Source of the DNA: DATCMA01 sp036563645
Lineage (GTDB): Bacteria > Actinomycetota > Actinomycetes > Mycobacteriales > Micromonosporaceae
Assembly (NCBI GenBank): GCA_036563645.1
Contig: DATCMA010000009.1
Location: forward strand, 1-64,000
DNA: 64,000 nucleotides
Direction of reading: 5' to 3'
Shown: positions 8,633 through 18,027 of the stretch, piece by piece
Numbering within the stretch: position 1 is the first letter of the stretch
How the letters are laid out: each line of letters starts with the position of its first letter
Notes under the pieces: generated by a model
What the model saw: the letters and a program-made list of their open reading frames with translations, nothing else
Told to the model about the DNA's origin: nothing
Database searches by the model: none
Position numbers and translations under genes: made by a program

Positions 8633-9826
8633 TCACCGCCCTTCCGGCCGACTCGCCGCCACGGCGAGTTCAGCGGCGCGCCGCGCCGCCCCGTCCATCG
8701 TGTCCACGCGTTCGATCAGCGGATTCGCCGCCTCGTCGAGGATCTTCCGGCCGGCCTCGGCGTTGTTCCCGTCGAGTCGGACGACCAGCGGCTTGGTCAC
8801 CTTCTCGCCCCGCTGTTCCAGCATGGTGAGGGCCTGGAGGATGCCGTTGGCGACCTCGTCGCAGGCGGTGATGCCACCGAAGACGTTGACGAACACGCTC
8901 TTGACCGACGGGTCCGACAGGACGATTTCGAGACCGTTGGCCATGACCGCCGCGCTCGCGCCACCGCCGATGTCGAGGAAGTTCGCCGGCTTGATCCCGC
9001 CGAACTCCTCACCCGCGTAGGCGACCACGTCGAGCGTGGACATCACCAGGCCAGCGCCGTTGCCGATGATGCCGACCTCACCGTCGAGCTTGACGTAATT
9101 GAGATCCTTTTCCTTGGCGCGCTGCTCCAGCGGGTCGACGGTCGCCCGGTCGATGAGGGCCTCGTGGTGAGGCTGCCGGAAGGCCGCGTTGTCGTCCAGG
9201 GTGACCTTGGCGTCCAGGCACAGCACCCGGCCGTCCTTCGTCCTGGCCAGCGGGTTGACCTCGACGAGCGTGGCGTCCTCGGCGATGAACGTCTGCCACA
9301 GCTTGACCGCGATGTCGGTGACCTGGTCGGCGACCTCGGCCGGGAAACCCGCCGCGGCGACGATCTCCCGTGCCTTCGCCTCGTCGACACCGACGGTGGC
9401 ATCGATCGGGACCTTGACAACCCGCTCCGGTGTCTCCGCCGCGACCTGCTCGATGTCCATACCGCCCGCCACGCTGGCGATGCAGAGGAAGGTGCGGTTG
9501 GCTCGGTCCAGCAGGTACGACAGGTAGTACTCCTCGGCGATGTCCGCGGTCACGGTCACCATGACCCGGTGGACCGTGTGGCCCTTGATGTTCATGCCGA
9601 GAATGTCGGCTGCTCGGGCAGCTGCCTCATCCGGGCCTTCGGCGAGCTTGACTCCACCTGCCTTGCCTCGGCCCCCGACCTTTACCTGCGCCTTGACCAC
9701 GACGCGACCACCCAGGCGTTCCGCGATCGCGCGGGCCTCCTCGGGGGTGGAGGCGACGCCCCCGGCGAGCACGGGCAGCCCGTGTCGCTCGAACAGCTCG
9801 CGCCCCTGATATTCGTACAGGTCCAC
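8633..9826 (-). CDS. sucC: Succinyl-CoA synthetase subunit beta
   Basis: The 397-residue beta subunit with an N-terminal ATP-grasp domain (MDLYEYQGRELFERHGLPV, then KAQVKVGGRGKAGGV) and a C-terminal CoA-ligase domain (FLDIGGGASA, VFGGITACDEVA). It partners SucD, encoded 6 nt downstream. It starts at an ATG and is of normal length. A candidate promoter and a 20-nt palindrome lie in the roughly 90-nt leader. Confidence 0.96.
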   Translation of the reverse strand: MDLYEYQGRELFERHGLPVLAGGVASTPEEARAIAERLGGRVVVKAQVKVGGRGKAGGVKLAEGPDEAAARAADILGMNIKGHTVHRVMVTVTADIAEEYYLSYLLDRANRTFLCIASVAGGMDIEQVAAETPERVVKVPIDATVGVDEAKAREIVAAAGFPAEVADQVTDIAVKLWQTFIAEDATLVEVNPLARTKDGRVLCLDAKVTLDDNAAFRQPHHEALIDRATVDPLEQRAKEKDLNYVKLDGEVGIIGNGAGLVMSTLDVVAYAGEEFGGIKPANFLDIGGGASAAVMANGLEIVLSDPSVKSVFVNVFGGITACDEVANGILQALTMLEQRGEKVTKPLVVRLDGNNAEAGRKILDEAANPLIERVDTMDGAARRAAELAVAASRPEGR

Positions 9827-9849
9827 GTTGCGCGTTCCGTTCCGTCTCC

Positions 9850-9869
9850 GCGGCGCGAGATCGCGCCGC
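9850..9869. promoter_or_regulatory. 20-nt palindrome in the sucC leader
   Basis: Two perfect 9-bp arms (9850-9858 and 9861-9869) flank a 2-nt centre, 24 nt upstream of the sucC start. It could act as a dimeric-regulator operator or as a leader hairpin. No regulator is recognisable from the half-site. Confidence 0.45.
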
Positions 9870-9921
9870 CAGCGTGATATGGGAATAGCTCCGTCACCAC
9901 ATATGACGGGTCATTTGGCGC

Positions 9922-9949
9922 AGCCTAACGACACCGCCCTCCGGAGCAA
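9922..9949 (-). promoter_or_regulatory. Candidate promoter for sucCD
   Basis: On the reverse strand TTGCTC (9944-9949) is followed after 16 nt by TAGGCT (9922-9927). This is a reasonable SigA-type pair placed to give a leader of about 90 nt ahead of sucC. Confidence 0.4.
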
Positions 9950-10194
9950 TGGAGCGGGGACGTGGTGTGCCGAAATGCACAACGAATCGCGCCACCGAGA
10001 GGCGCGGATCGCGCGCGAACGAGTGGACGCGCACCGGGCTACGGCCGGGGGAAAGGGCGACGAAGAAAAACCTCGCGCCGCGCGTAACCCCCGCCAGGCG
10101 GCGTCGTTGTGTGAGGTGTCGGAGCGCTACGGCGAGACGACGGAGACGGCCGATGCCCTGTCGGTCGAGGGGTGGCGGCGGGGCATCGCGCATC
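9950..10194. other. Intergenic stretch with no recognisable gene
   Basis: Open frames here on both strands show no domain-like composition. I see no tRNA, no riboswitch core and no convincing ribosome-binding site. It separates the sucCD promoter from the terminator of the B12-binding gene. Confidence 0.5.
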
Positions 10195-10231
10195 GAGAGG
10201 CCGGACGTGTGAGGGGTGCGTCCGGCCTCTC
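10195..10231 (-). terminator. Strong hairpin after the B12-binding gene
   Basis: A perfect 12-bp stem (10195-10206 with 10220-10231) with a 13-nt loop lies about 100 nt past the stop at 10331. It probably ends that reverse-strand transcript. Confidence 0.65.
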
Positions 10232-10330
10232 ACCTTGTGTGGGACGTGATCATGCTGCTGTCTCCCCCACGCCAGGGGCACGCACCACGCAGCGCCCCGG
10301 CGCCGCGCCGCCGGACTGTCGGGTTGGCCC

Positions 10331-10735
10331 TCAGCTCACCGGAGTGCCGACGTTGGCACGCACCCACTCCACAATCTCTTGCGTGGGCGTGCCCGGCGTG
10401 AAGATCTTTTTGACGCCCATGGCGAGCAGCTCGGGGATGTCCGCATCGGGGATGATGCCGCCGCCGAACACGACGATGTCCTCGGCGCCGCGCTCCGCGA
10501 GCAGATCGACGACGCGCCGGAAGAGTGTCATGTGCGCTCCAGAGAGCACGGAGAGGCCAACGGCGTCCGCGTCCTCCTGGATCGCCGTCTCGACGATCTG
10601 CTCGGGGGTCTGGTGCAACCCGGTGTAGATCACTTCCATTCCGGCGTCACGCAGCGCCCGCGCCACGACCTTCGCACCGCGATCATGCCCGTCCAGACCC
10701 GGCTTGGCGACGACGATCCGGATACGAGAGCTCAT
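10331..10735 (-). CDS. Stand-alone cobalamin-binding domain protein (methylmalonyl-CoA mutase C-terminal type)
   Basis: A 134-residue cytosolic protein consisting of only the B12-binding Rossmann domain. It carries the base-off signature DxHxxG as GLDGHDRGAKV, followed by GLSVLSGAH and VFGGGIIPDADIP, as in the C-terminal domain of methylmalonyl-CoA mutase and the small subunit of related acyl-CoA mutases. The catalytic partner (~500-aa alpha subunit) is not in the window. It may complement a mutase encoded elsewhere. The ATG at 10735 has GGAAGG at about 10 nt; a GTG two codons earlier is possible. Confidence 0.88.
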   Translation of the reverse strand: MSSRIRIVVAKPGLDGHDRGAKVVARALRDAGMEVIYTGLHQTPEQIVETAIQEDADAVGLSVLSGAHMTLFRRVVDLLAERGAEDIVVFGGGIIPDADIPELLAMGVKKIFTPGTPTQEIVEWVRANVGTPVS

Positions 10736-11135
10736 CAGCACAACACCTTCCAGGCTCTGTGGGCGTCTCCTAAACGAACGGTAACCCAGGGGCGACGCCG
10801 AGCGAGAGCGCGCTCCCCTAGTGGTGATCCCTGATAGTGATCACAGGTGACGCGCGCCCGAGATCTCCATATCGACGATCTGGACATTCACCGTGACGGA
10901 GCGTCACTAACGAGCTGCCGCAAAAAACGTTACGAATACCGCCAATTCCTGACGTACACCCGTACTCCCTGTCATCAATCTGGTGTTCCCGCTTGTGACG
11001 CGCCCTAGGGGTTGGCTACCGTGTCCTCCGGTTGTCAACTGGTCACCTGACCGGCTGGCGACGCGGTACCAGACGTCTCCCGAGGATGATCGGGGCTCGC
11101 GGTACCGCTGTAGTGGCCGAGTACGGAGGGTGTGC
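10736..11135. promoter_or_regulatory. Divergent control region between the B12-binding gene and the M23 peptidase
   Basis: This 400-nt gap separates two divergent genes. Its clearest element is the inverted repeat GTGATC (10824-10829) / GATCAC (10839-10844), centre to centre 15 nt apart, a plausible operator. GGAGG at 11125-11129 is the ribosome-binding site of the peptidase. I looked for the ydaO (c-di-AMP) riboswitch often found ahead of actinobacterial cell-wall hydrolases and did not find its conserved core. Confidence 0.4.
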
Positions 11136-11852
11136 GTGCGCCAGCGCCTGTCGTCTGAGCCCGACCGATATCGCGGCCGTCGCCGCGTACCCACCCCCCC
11201 ACGCAACCGGTACGCCGCGGTGATGACGACCGCGTTCGTCGGTGCCGGTGTCGTCGCACTGGGCGCGGGGGCAGCGATCCCCGATGCCAAGACCATGAGT
11301 CCAGCGGCGCTCGCCGAGCTGGAGAACGCCGCAGCCACCAGCGCGGAACTCGCCGCCCGTGCCGAGAGCGCCAACCGCGCATCACGTTCCGAGCGGGCGG
11401 AACTCGCCACCACGATGACCCAGGCAGCGCCGGACGTCTGGCTGCTGCCGTTGCACGACTACACGTTCACCTCGCCCTACGGGATGCGCTGGGGCAAGCT
11501 GCACGGCGGCATTGACCTCGCCGCTCCCGAAGGCACCCCGTTCCGCTCCATCCACGCCGGCACCGTCACCTTCGCCGGTTGGAACGGTGGCTACGGCTAC
11601 TGCGTCATCGTGCGGCACGACGACGGCACCGAGGCGGTCTACGGGCACGCGTCGAAGCTCCACGTCGCGGTCGGCCAGAAGGTCAAGGCCGGTGACACCC
11701 TTGGCGAGGTCGGCAACACGGGGCACTCGTACGGATCGCATCTGCACCTCGAGCTGCACGTCAACGGCCAGCCCAGGGACCCCATCCCCTGGCTGCGGGC
11801 CAAGGGTGTCGACATCAAACTCCAGATTGAGGCGATCTACGGCGGCGAGTAG
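11136..11852 (+). CDS. M23 family metallopeptidase (LytM/peptidoglycan hydrolase)
   Basis: A 238-residue envelope protein. After a basic N-terminus, a hydrophobic signal/anchor segment (AAVMTTAFVGAGVVALGAGA, residues ~29-48) leads into a short Ala/Glu-rich coiled-coil-like stretch. The C-terminal M23 domain contains the zinc ligands in LHGGIDLAAPEG (HxxxD) and GSHLHLELHVNG (HxH). Such enzymes cleave peptidoglycan cross-bridges or activate amidases outside the membrane. The GTG at 11136 is set by GGAGG six nt upstream; a frame extending to 10983 has no signal-peptide logic. It is convergent with pcrA. Confidence 0.88.
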   Translation: MRQRLSSEPDRYRGRRRVPTPPRNRYAAVMTTAFVGAGVVALGAGAAIPDAKTMSPAALAELENAAATSAELAARAESANRASRSERAELATTMTQAAPDVWLLPLHDYTFTSPYGMRWGKLHGGIDLAAPEGTPFRSIHAGTVTFAGWNGGYGYCVIVRHDDGTEAVYGHASKLHVAVGQKVKAGDTLGEVGNTGHSYGSHLHLELHVNGQPRDPIPWLRAKGVDIKLQIEAIYGGE

Positions 11853-11893
11853 CCGGGTCGTCCCGCCCTGATCCGCGTCGCGCCTCGCGCGAG

Positions 11894-14284
11894 TCAGAGC
11901 TTCTCAATCGGCGCGTGCCGCAGGACGAGCCACACCGTCTCGTCCCCAAAGTCGATCTGAGCGCGCGCGCCCGTCCCTCGCCCTTCAACGGCGAGGACCC
12001 GCCCGAGGCCATACCGCGGGTGGTGGACCCGATCGCCCACCGCGACCGTCGGCACCGGTCGGAGGTCACTCGCGGTAGCCAGTCGACTCGCGTCGATACC
12101 GAGCCGCTCCGCCAGCCGCGTGGCCTTCGGCGTGCCGCCGATGAAGCCACTCCGCCCGCCCGCGCGCTCCGCCTCCGCCCGGCCACCGACGCCGCCTCCG
12201 CCGGACCACGACGTGTACGCCGCCTCGGTGCGCTCCCAACGGATCAGCTCCTGGGGCATCTCATCGAGGAATCGGGACGGCGGATAGGACACCGGCTGCC
12301 CCCACGAGGAACGGGTCACGGCGCGCGAGACGTACAGCCGTTGACGGGCGCGGGTGATGCCGACGTACGCCAGCCGACGCTCCTCCTCCAGCTCGTGGGC
12401 GTCCCCCAGCGACCTCAGGTGCGGGAAGACGCCGTCTTCCATACCGGTGAGGAAGACCACCGGGAACTCCAGGCCCTTGGCGGTGTGCAGCGTCATGAGC
12501 GTGACCACACCCTGGTGGTCGGGGTCGTCGAGGGGGACCTCATCGGCGTCGGCGACGAGGGCGACCTGCTCGAGGAAGCCCGCCACGGTGGCGGCCGGGC
12601 CTTCGCCCTCGGCCTGCGCCTCGACCCGTTCCGTGAACTCCCGGGCGACGCTCACCAACTCGTGGAGGTTCTCCACCCGACCGACGTCCTGCGGGTCGAG
12701 GCTCTCCTCGAGCTCGGCGAGGTACCCGGAGCGGACGAGCACCGCCTCCAGCACCTCCTCGGGCGGGCTGGTCTCGGCGAGCGCCCGCATCTCGTCGAGG
12801 AAGGCGACGAACTCCGCGATCGCGTTCGCCGCCCGGGTCGAGATCCCCGGCGCCTCGCTCGCCCGGCGCAGCGCCGCCCCGAATGAGATGCGCTCGCGGG
12901 CCGCCAACGCCTCCACACAGGCCTCGGCCCGTTCTCCGATGCCGCGCCGCGGCGTGTTGAGAATCCGGCGGATGCTGACCGTGTCGTCGTCGTTCACCAC
13001 CGCGCGCAGGTAGGCGAGCGCGTCGCGGATCTCCTTGCGCTCGTAGAAGCGCACGCCCCCGACGACCTTGTACGGCAGCCCGACACGGATGAAGACTTCC
13101 TCGAAGACGCGGGACTGCGCGTTGGTGCGGTAGAAGACGGCGATATCGCCGGGGCGCGCCACGCCCTCGTCACAGAGCCGGTCGATCTCCCGCGCCACCC
13201 AGTCCGCCTCGGCGTGCTCGGTGTCCGCCACGTAGCCGACGATCGGCTCCCCGCTCCCCTGCTCGCTCCACAGCCGCTTGGGCTTGCGGGAGGTGTTGTG
13301 GCTGATCACCGCGTTCGCGGCGTCGAGGATCGTCTGTGTGGACCGGTAATTCTGCTCGAGCAGGATCGTGCGGGCATCCGGGAAGTCCCGCTCGAACTCG
13401 AGGATGTTGCGGATCGTCGCGCCCCGGAAGGCGTAAATCGACTGATCCGCGTCGCCCACCACGCACAGCTCCGCCGGCGGCACCGCCGCGTCGTCTCCGC
13501 CGGTGCCCACCAGCTCCCTGATCAAGACGTACTGGGCGTGGTTGGTGTCCTGGTATTCGTCGACGAGGACGTGCCGGAAGCGCCGGCGATAGTGCTCGGC
13601 CAGGTGCGGGTGGGCCTGGAAGAGGTGGACCGTCTCCATGATGAGGTCGTCGAAGTCGAGCGCGTGGGCCTCGCGGAGCCGGCGCTGGTAGAGCGTGTAC
13701 GCCTCGGCGAGCGCGCGCTCGTTCGGTCCATTGGCCCGATCCGCGAACTCCTCTGGATCGACCAGCTCGTTCTTCAAGTGGGAGATCTGGGCGGCCAGGT
13801 TCCGGGCCGGATAGCGCTTGGGATCGAGGTCGAGTTCGCGCGCGATGAGCTGCACAAGACGCCGAGAGTCATCGGCGTCGTAGACGGAGAACGTCGACTT
13901 CACGCCGAGGTGCTCGTGCTCGGCCCGCAGGATCCGCAGGCAGGCCGCGTGAAAGGTCGACACCCACATCAATCGCGCCCGATCCCCGACGAGGGCGGCG
14001 ACCCGCTCCTTCATCTCGGCGGCCGCCCGATTCGTGAAGGTGATCGCGAGGATCTGGCCGGGGAGCACGCCACGCGCCGCGAGCAGGTACGCGATCCGGT
14101 GGGTGAGGACGCGGGTCTTTCCCGATCCCGCGCCAGCCATGATCAGCAGCGGGCTTCCGATGTGGGTGACCGCCTCCTGCTGCGGCCCGTTGAGGCCGGC
14201 GAGCAGCTCGTCAGGGTCGATGTCGTCGTGCCGACGCGGCGCTGACGTGGGCTGGAGCGGTGGGATGTCGAAGAGAGGATGCAT
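11894..14284 (-). CDS. pcrA: ATP-dependent DNA helicase PcrA/UvrD
   Basis: A 796-residue superfamily 1A 3'-5' helicase for repair and replication-fork maintenance. Walker A (AGAGSGKTRVLTHRIAYLL), motif II with DEYQDTN, motif III (GDADQSIYAFRGA), and motifs V/VI (TLHTAKGLEFPVVFLTGMED, YVGITRARQRL) are all visible. The C-terminal Tudor-like tail (DRVHHPRYGLGRVLAVEG) is the RNA-polymerase-binding module typical of PcrA/UvrD. The length is normal. It is divergent from the attenuator-controlled aroQ gene. Confidence 0.96.
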   Translation of the reverse strand: MHPLFDIPPLQPTSAPRRHDDIDPDELLAGLNGPQQEAVTHIGSPLLIMAGAGSGKTRVLTHRIAYLLAARGVLPGQILAITFTNRAAAEMKERVAALVGDRARLMWVSTFHAACLRILRAEHEHLGVKSTFSVYDADDSRRLVQLIARELDLDPKRYPARNLAAQISHLKNELVDPEEFADRANGPNERALAEAYTLYQRRLREAHALDFDDLIMETVHLFQAHPHLAEHYRRRFRHVLVDEYQDTNHAQYVLIRELVGTGGDDAAVPPAELCVVGDADQSIYAFRGATIRNILEFERDFPDARTILLEQNYRSTQTILDAANAVISHNTSRKPKRLWSEQGSGEPIVGYVADTEHAEADWVAREIDRLCDEGVARPGDIAVFYRTNAQSRVFEEVFIRVGLPYKVVGGVRFYERKEIRDALAYLRAVVNDDDTVSIRRILNTPRRGIGERAEACVEALAARERISFGAALRRASEAPGISTRAANAIAEFVAFLDEMRALAETSPPEEVLEAVLVRSGYLAELEESLDPQDVGRVENLHELVSVAREFTERVEAQAEGEGPAATVAGFLEQVALVADADEVPLDDPDHQGVVTLMTLHTAKGLEFPVVFLTGMEDGVFPHLRSLGDAHELEEERRLAYVGITRARQRLYVSRAVTRSSWGQPVSYPPSRFLDEMPQELIRWERTEAAYTSWSGGGGVGGRAEAERAGGRSGFIGGTPKATRLAERLGIDASRLATASDLRPVPTVAVGDRVHHPRYGLGRVLAVEGRGTGARAQIDFGDETVWLVLRHAPIEKL

Positions 14285-14389
14285 CGCACGGCGAGTCTAT
14301 GCCCCCGTCTCCCCGCTATCAGGGACAGGCCATGGCGGGGCCGCCGGCCGCGCGCGGTGAGTGTCGCGCCTCATCCGGTCGGCGAATTC

Positions 14390-14418
14390 TTGCACCCTCT
14401 CGGGAGCCGGGGCATACT
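14390..14418 (+). promoter_or_regulatory. Promoter of the aroQ leader transcript
   Basis: TTGCAC (14390-14395) and CATACT (14413-14418) are separated by exactly 17 nt. The expected start site, about seven nt past the -10, falls at 14425-14426. That is the first base of the GTG of the leader peptide, so the mRNA is probably leaderless. Confidence 0.65.
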
Positions 14419-14425
14419 CGACCCC

Positions 14426-14482
14426 GTGATTGGGCAGGTGCGTTTTTACTTTTTCTACGGCTGCAGAGTCCGGCAGCCGTAG
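14426..14482 (+). CDS. Phe/Tyr-rich leader peptide of chorismate mutase
   Basis: This 18-codon frame reads MIGQVRFYFFYGCRVRQP and ends in TAG. Codons 7-11 are Phe-Tyr-Phe-Phe-Tyr, the two end products of the chorismate mutase branch. It has no Shine-Dalgarno sequence; the predicted transcription start coincides with its GTG, so it is probably translated as a leaderless mRNA. The codons immediately precede and enter the first arm of the pause hairpin, and the stop codon lies in its second arm. This is the geometry of a classical attenuation peptide, comparable in logic to enterobacterial pheL but unrelated in sequence. Confidence 0.8.
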   Translation: MIGQVRFYFFYGCRVRQP

Positions 14483-14540
14483 GTCGCACCGATCACGAAG
14501 ACCTATCCAGCCCCGGACTCTCGCCGGTCCGGGGTTTTTT
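14455..14540 (+). promoter_or_regulatory. Transcription attenuator: pause, antiterminator and terminator stems
   Basis: Three mutually exclusive pairings are visible. The pause stem joins 14455-14464 to 14473-14482 (perfect 10 bp). The terminator joins 14511-14518 to 14527-14534 (perfect 8 bp, 8-nt loop) and is followed by six T at 14535-14540. The antiterminator joins 14465-14473 (AGAGTCCGG, mainly the pause-stem loop) to 14513-14521 (CCGGACTCT, the 5' arm of the terminator), a perfect 9 bp. A ribosome stalled at the Phe/Tyr codons would mask the pause arm, free the loop for antitermination, and allow read-through into aroQ. Confidence 0.82.
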
Positions 14541-14591
14541 GAGCTCCGGGCGACGGGAGAGACCGGACGTCGACCCCAAGGAGCATGCGAT

Positions 14592-14903
14592 ATGAAGGCA
14601 GACGTGGTGGACGAGAGGCAGCAGCGCGCTGCCGCCAACACCGGCACGGACGCGCCGGAGGTGGCCGAGCGGATCCGTCGGCTGCGTGAGCGGATCGACG
14701 AGATCGACCGGCAGTTAATCGAACTCTGGCAGGAGCGTGCCAAGCTCTCGCAGGAAGTCGGGCGTGCCCGCCTCGCCGCGGGGGGCACCCGGCTGGTGCT
14801 GGCGCGCGAGCGGGAGATTCTCGAGCGCTTCCGGTCGGCGCTCGGTCCTGACGGTGTCCAGTTCGCCCTGCTGTTGTTGCGCGCCGGCCGCGGGCCTCTC
14901 TGA
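14592..14903 (+). CDS. Chorismate mutase, AroQ type
   Basis: A 103-residue all-helical enzyme that converts chorismate to prephenate, the committed step to Phe and Tyr. The core begins at about residue 28 (IRRLRERIDEIDRQLIELW), with the first-helix Arg and the usual RAKLSQEVGRAR segment carrying active-site Lys/Arg positions. It then continues through REREILERF. Length and single-domain form match the intracellular actinobacterial AroQ-delta group. The ATG at 14592 has AAGGAG upstream and lies 52 nt past the attenuator terminator. The gene stands alone, divergent from pcrA and convergent with dppF. Confidence 0.88.
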   Translation: MKADVVDERQQRAAANTGTDAPEVAERIRRLRERIDEIDRQLIELWQERAKLSQEVGRARLAAGGTRLVLAREREILERFRSALGPDGVQFALLLLRAGRGPL

Positions 14904-14945
14904 TCCGGACGCGACGCTCCTCGCCACCGGTCCGCCGACGTCGAT

Positions 14946-14981
14946 CGCTTGCCGGACGTCACCCCGGGACGCCGGCAAGCG
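14946..14981. terminator. Convergent hairpin between aroQ and dppF
   Basis: A 10-bp perfect stem (14946-14955 with 14972-14981) lies between the aroQ stop at 14903 and the dppF stop at 15000. It can serve both converging transcripts. Confidence 0.6.
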
Positions 14982-14999
14982 GCGTCAGTCCTCTCGCTC

Positions 15000-16017
<1,018 letters not shown>

Positions 16018-16025
<8 letters not shown>

Positions 16026-17046
16026 GGTTGGCAAGCTCCTCGGCGAAGTGACAGGCACTGGATCGGGTGGGGCTGAGCTGGAGCAACGGCGGCACCTTCT
16101 CCTGGCAGACCGGTTGCGCCATCGCGCAACGCGGGTGGAAGGGGCATCCCGGCGGGATGCGCATCAAGCTCGGCGGTAGCCCGGGGATGGGGCGAAGCTC
16201 CTGGCCTTTCTCGTCGATCCGGGGAATCGAGGCGAGCAGCCCTCGGGTGTACGGGTGCAAGGGCTTCTCGTACAGCTCGTGGACGTGGGCCTCCTCCACG
16301 ATGCGGCCCGCGTACATCACCGCGATCCGGTCCGCGACGTCGGCGACCACCCCGAGGTCGTGGGTGATGAGGATCAACCCCATCCGCCGCTCCCGCTGGA
16401 TCTCGGCGAGGAGATCCATGATCTGCGCTTGGACCGTGACGTCGAGCGCGGTGGTCGGTTCATCGGCGATGAGGACCTGCGGGTCCAGGGCCAGCGCCAT
16501 CGCGATCATCACGCGCTGCCGCATCCCGCCGGAGAACTGGTGCGGGTACTCGTTCACCCGCTGCTTCGCGTTCGGGATCTTGACGAGGTCAAGCATCTCG
16601 ATGGCGCGCTTCTTGGCTTCCGCGCGGCCCATCCCCCGCCGGACCCGGAACTGCTCGGCGATTTGGAAGCCCACGGTGAAGACCGGGTTCAACGCCGACA
16701 GCGCGTCCTGGAAGATCATCGCGATGCCCTCGCCCCGGATCAGCCGTCGCTGCTCCGCGGTCATGGAGAGCATGTCGCGGCCCTGGAAACGGATCTGGCC
16801 GCCGGTGATGACCGCGGGCGGGCTATCGAGAATCCCCATGATCGCTTGGGCGGTGACGCTCTTACCGGAGCCCGATTCGCCCAGCACCGCGAGGGTCTCA
16901 CCCGCGTCGACGTGGTACGTCACCCCGTTGAGGACCTTCGCGACGCCATCCCGGGTGCGGAACTCGACGTGGAGATTGTCCACCTCGAGCAGTCGACGAG
17001 CGGGTGGCGCGGCCGACTCGGCCTGGGATACGGCTCGGTCAGACAC
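16018..17046 (-). CDS. Oligopeptide/dipeptide ABC transporter ATPase (DppD/OppD type)
   Basis: A 342-residue partner ATPase of the same importer. Walker A GESGSGKSVTAQ, signature FSGGMRQRVMIAMAL and Walker B VLIADEPTTALDVTVQAQ are visible. The C-terminal Cys motif GCPFHPRCAMAQPVC is that of OppD/DppD proteins. The gene sits 9 nt after dppC and overlaps dppF by 8 nt, so the two ATPases are translationally coupled and probably form a heterodimer. Confidence 0.92.
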
Positions 17047-17055
17047 CTGGATCTC

Positions 17056-18027
17056 CTACCGCAGTTTCGGGTCAAGGGCTTCGCGCACCGTCTCACCGAG
17101 CGTGACGAAGCTGAGGACGGCGAGCACGAGGAAGCTCGCAGGGAAGAGCAACAGGAACGGCGACACGCGGATGAACTGCCGCGCCTCGCTGATCATGACG
17201 CCCCACGAGACGACCGGCGACTGGAGACCAACGCCGAGGAAGGACAACGTCGCTTCCGCGCCGATGAACGATCCCGTCAGGATGGTCGCGTACACCAACA
17301 GCGGGGCGACGGAGTTCGGCAACAGGTGCTTGAGGATGATGCGCGCGGGTCCGGCGCCCAACGCGCGCGCGGCGAGGACGTAGTCGGCCTCCTTGGTTGC
17401 CAGCACGGCCGAGCGCATCAGCCGCATCGACACCGGCCAGCTCAGGATGACCAACGACAGGATGACGAGCACCATGATCCCGGTAGGGCTCTTGCGCGCG
17501 CCGGGGCCGTTGAAGGTCGACAAGATGACGATCGCGCCGAGGACGAAGGGCAGCCCAAAGAAGATGTCCGCGATCCGCGACAGGAGGGAGTCGACCCAGC
17601 CACCTCGATAGGCGGCGATCATGCCCATGGTCCCACCAATGAGGATGGTGCCGATGGTGGAGATCACCGCGACGACGATCGAGGCGCGGGCACCATAGAT
17701 CACGCGGGCGTAGACGTCGCGCCCCTGCACGTCGTAGCCGAACCACGCCTCCGCCGAGGGCTCACCGCGGCTGCGCGACAGGTCGCCGTACTGGGGATCG
17801 GCCGAGGTGAAGAGCTGAGGGAACGCCGCCATCAGCAGGAAGATGACGATGAACGTCACCGACAGCCAGAACAGCGGCTTCCGGCGAAGCTCATACCAGG
17901 CGTCTCCGAGGAGTCCGCGCGGTCTGTCCTGACGAGACGAATCCCCCGAATTCGTGGTGAGCTCCGCCTCGGTCGCGGAACCGACCGCCGACGAGGCGGC
18001 TACCGATCCCAATGTCGGCTCACTCAT
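17056..18027 (-). CDS. Peptide ABC transporter permease (DppC type)
   Basis: A 323-residue inner-membrane permease. A cytoplasmic N-terminal extension of ~50 residues precedes the first membrane segment (FWLSVTFIVIFLLMAAF). The rest holds five more helices and the EAA-like coupling loop (YVLAARALGAGPARIILKHL). The ATG at 18027 overlaps the dppB stop by 8 nt, which fixes the start against a longer frame. Confidence 0.9.
   Translation of the reverse strand: MSEPTLGSVAASSAVGSATEAELTTNSGDSSRQDRPRGLLGDAWYELRRKPLFWLSVTFIVIFLLMAAFPQLFTSADPQYGDLSRSRGEPSAEAWFGYDVQGRDVYARVIYGARASIVVAVISTIGTILIGGTMGMIAAYRGGWVDSLLSRIADIFFGLPFVLGAIVILSTFNGPGARKSPTGIMVLVILSLVILSWPVSMRLMRSAVLATKEADYVLAARALGAGPARIILKHLLPNSVAPLLVYATILTGSFIGAEATLSFLGVGLQSPVVSWGVMISEARQFIRVSPFLLLFPASFLVLAVLSFVTLGETVREALDPKLR

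Noticed and set aside
9894..10193. 99-codon reverse frame in the sucC-B12 gap
   Set aside because: It is Arg/Pro-rich, has no ribosome-binding site and no family resemblance, and it overlaps the likely sucCD promoter.
10195..10330. Possible cobalamin riboswitch near the B12-binding gene
   Set aside because: It is on the downstream side of the gene, with no B12-box-like core; the structure is explained as a terminator hairpin.
10860..11135. Possible ydaO (c-di-AMP) riboswitch before the M23 peptidase
   Set aside because: Such elements precede similar genes in actinobacteria, but the conserved core sequences are not present.
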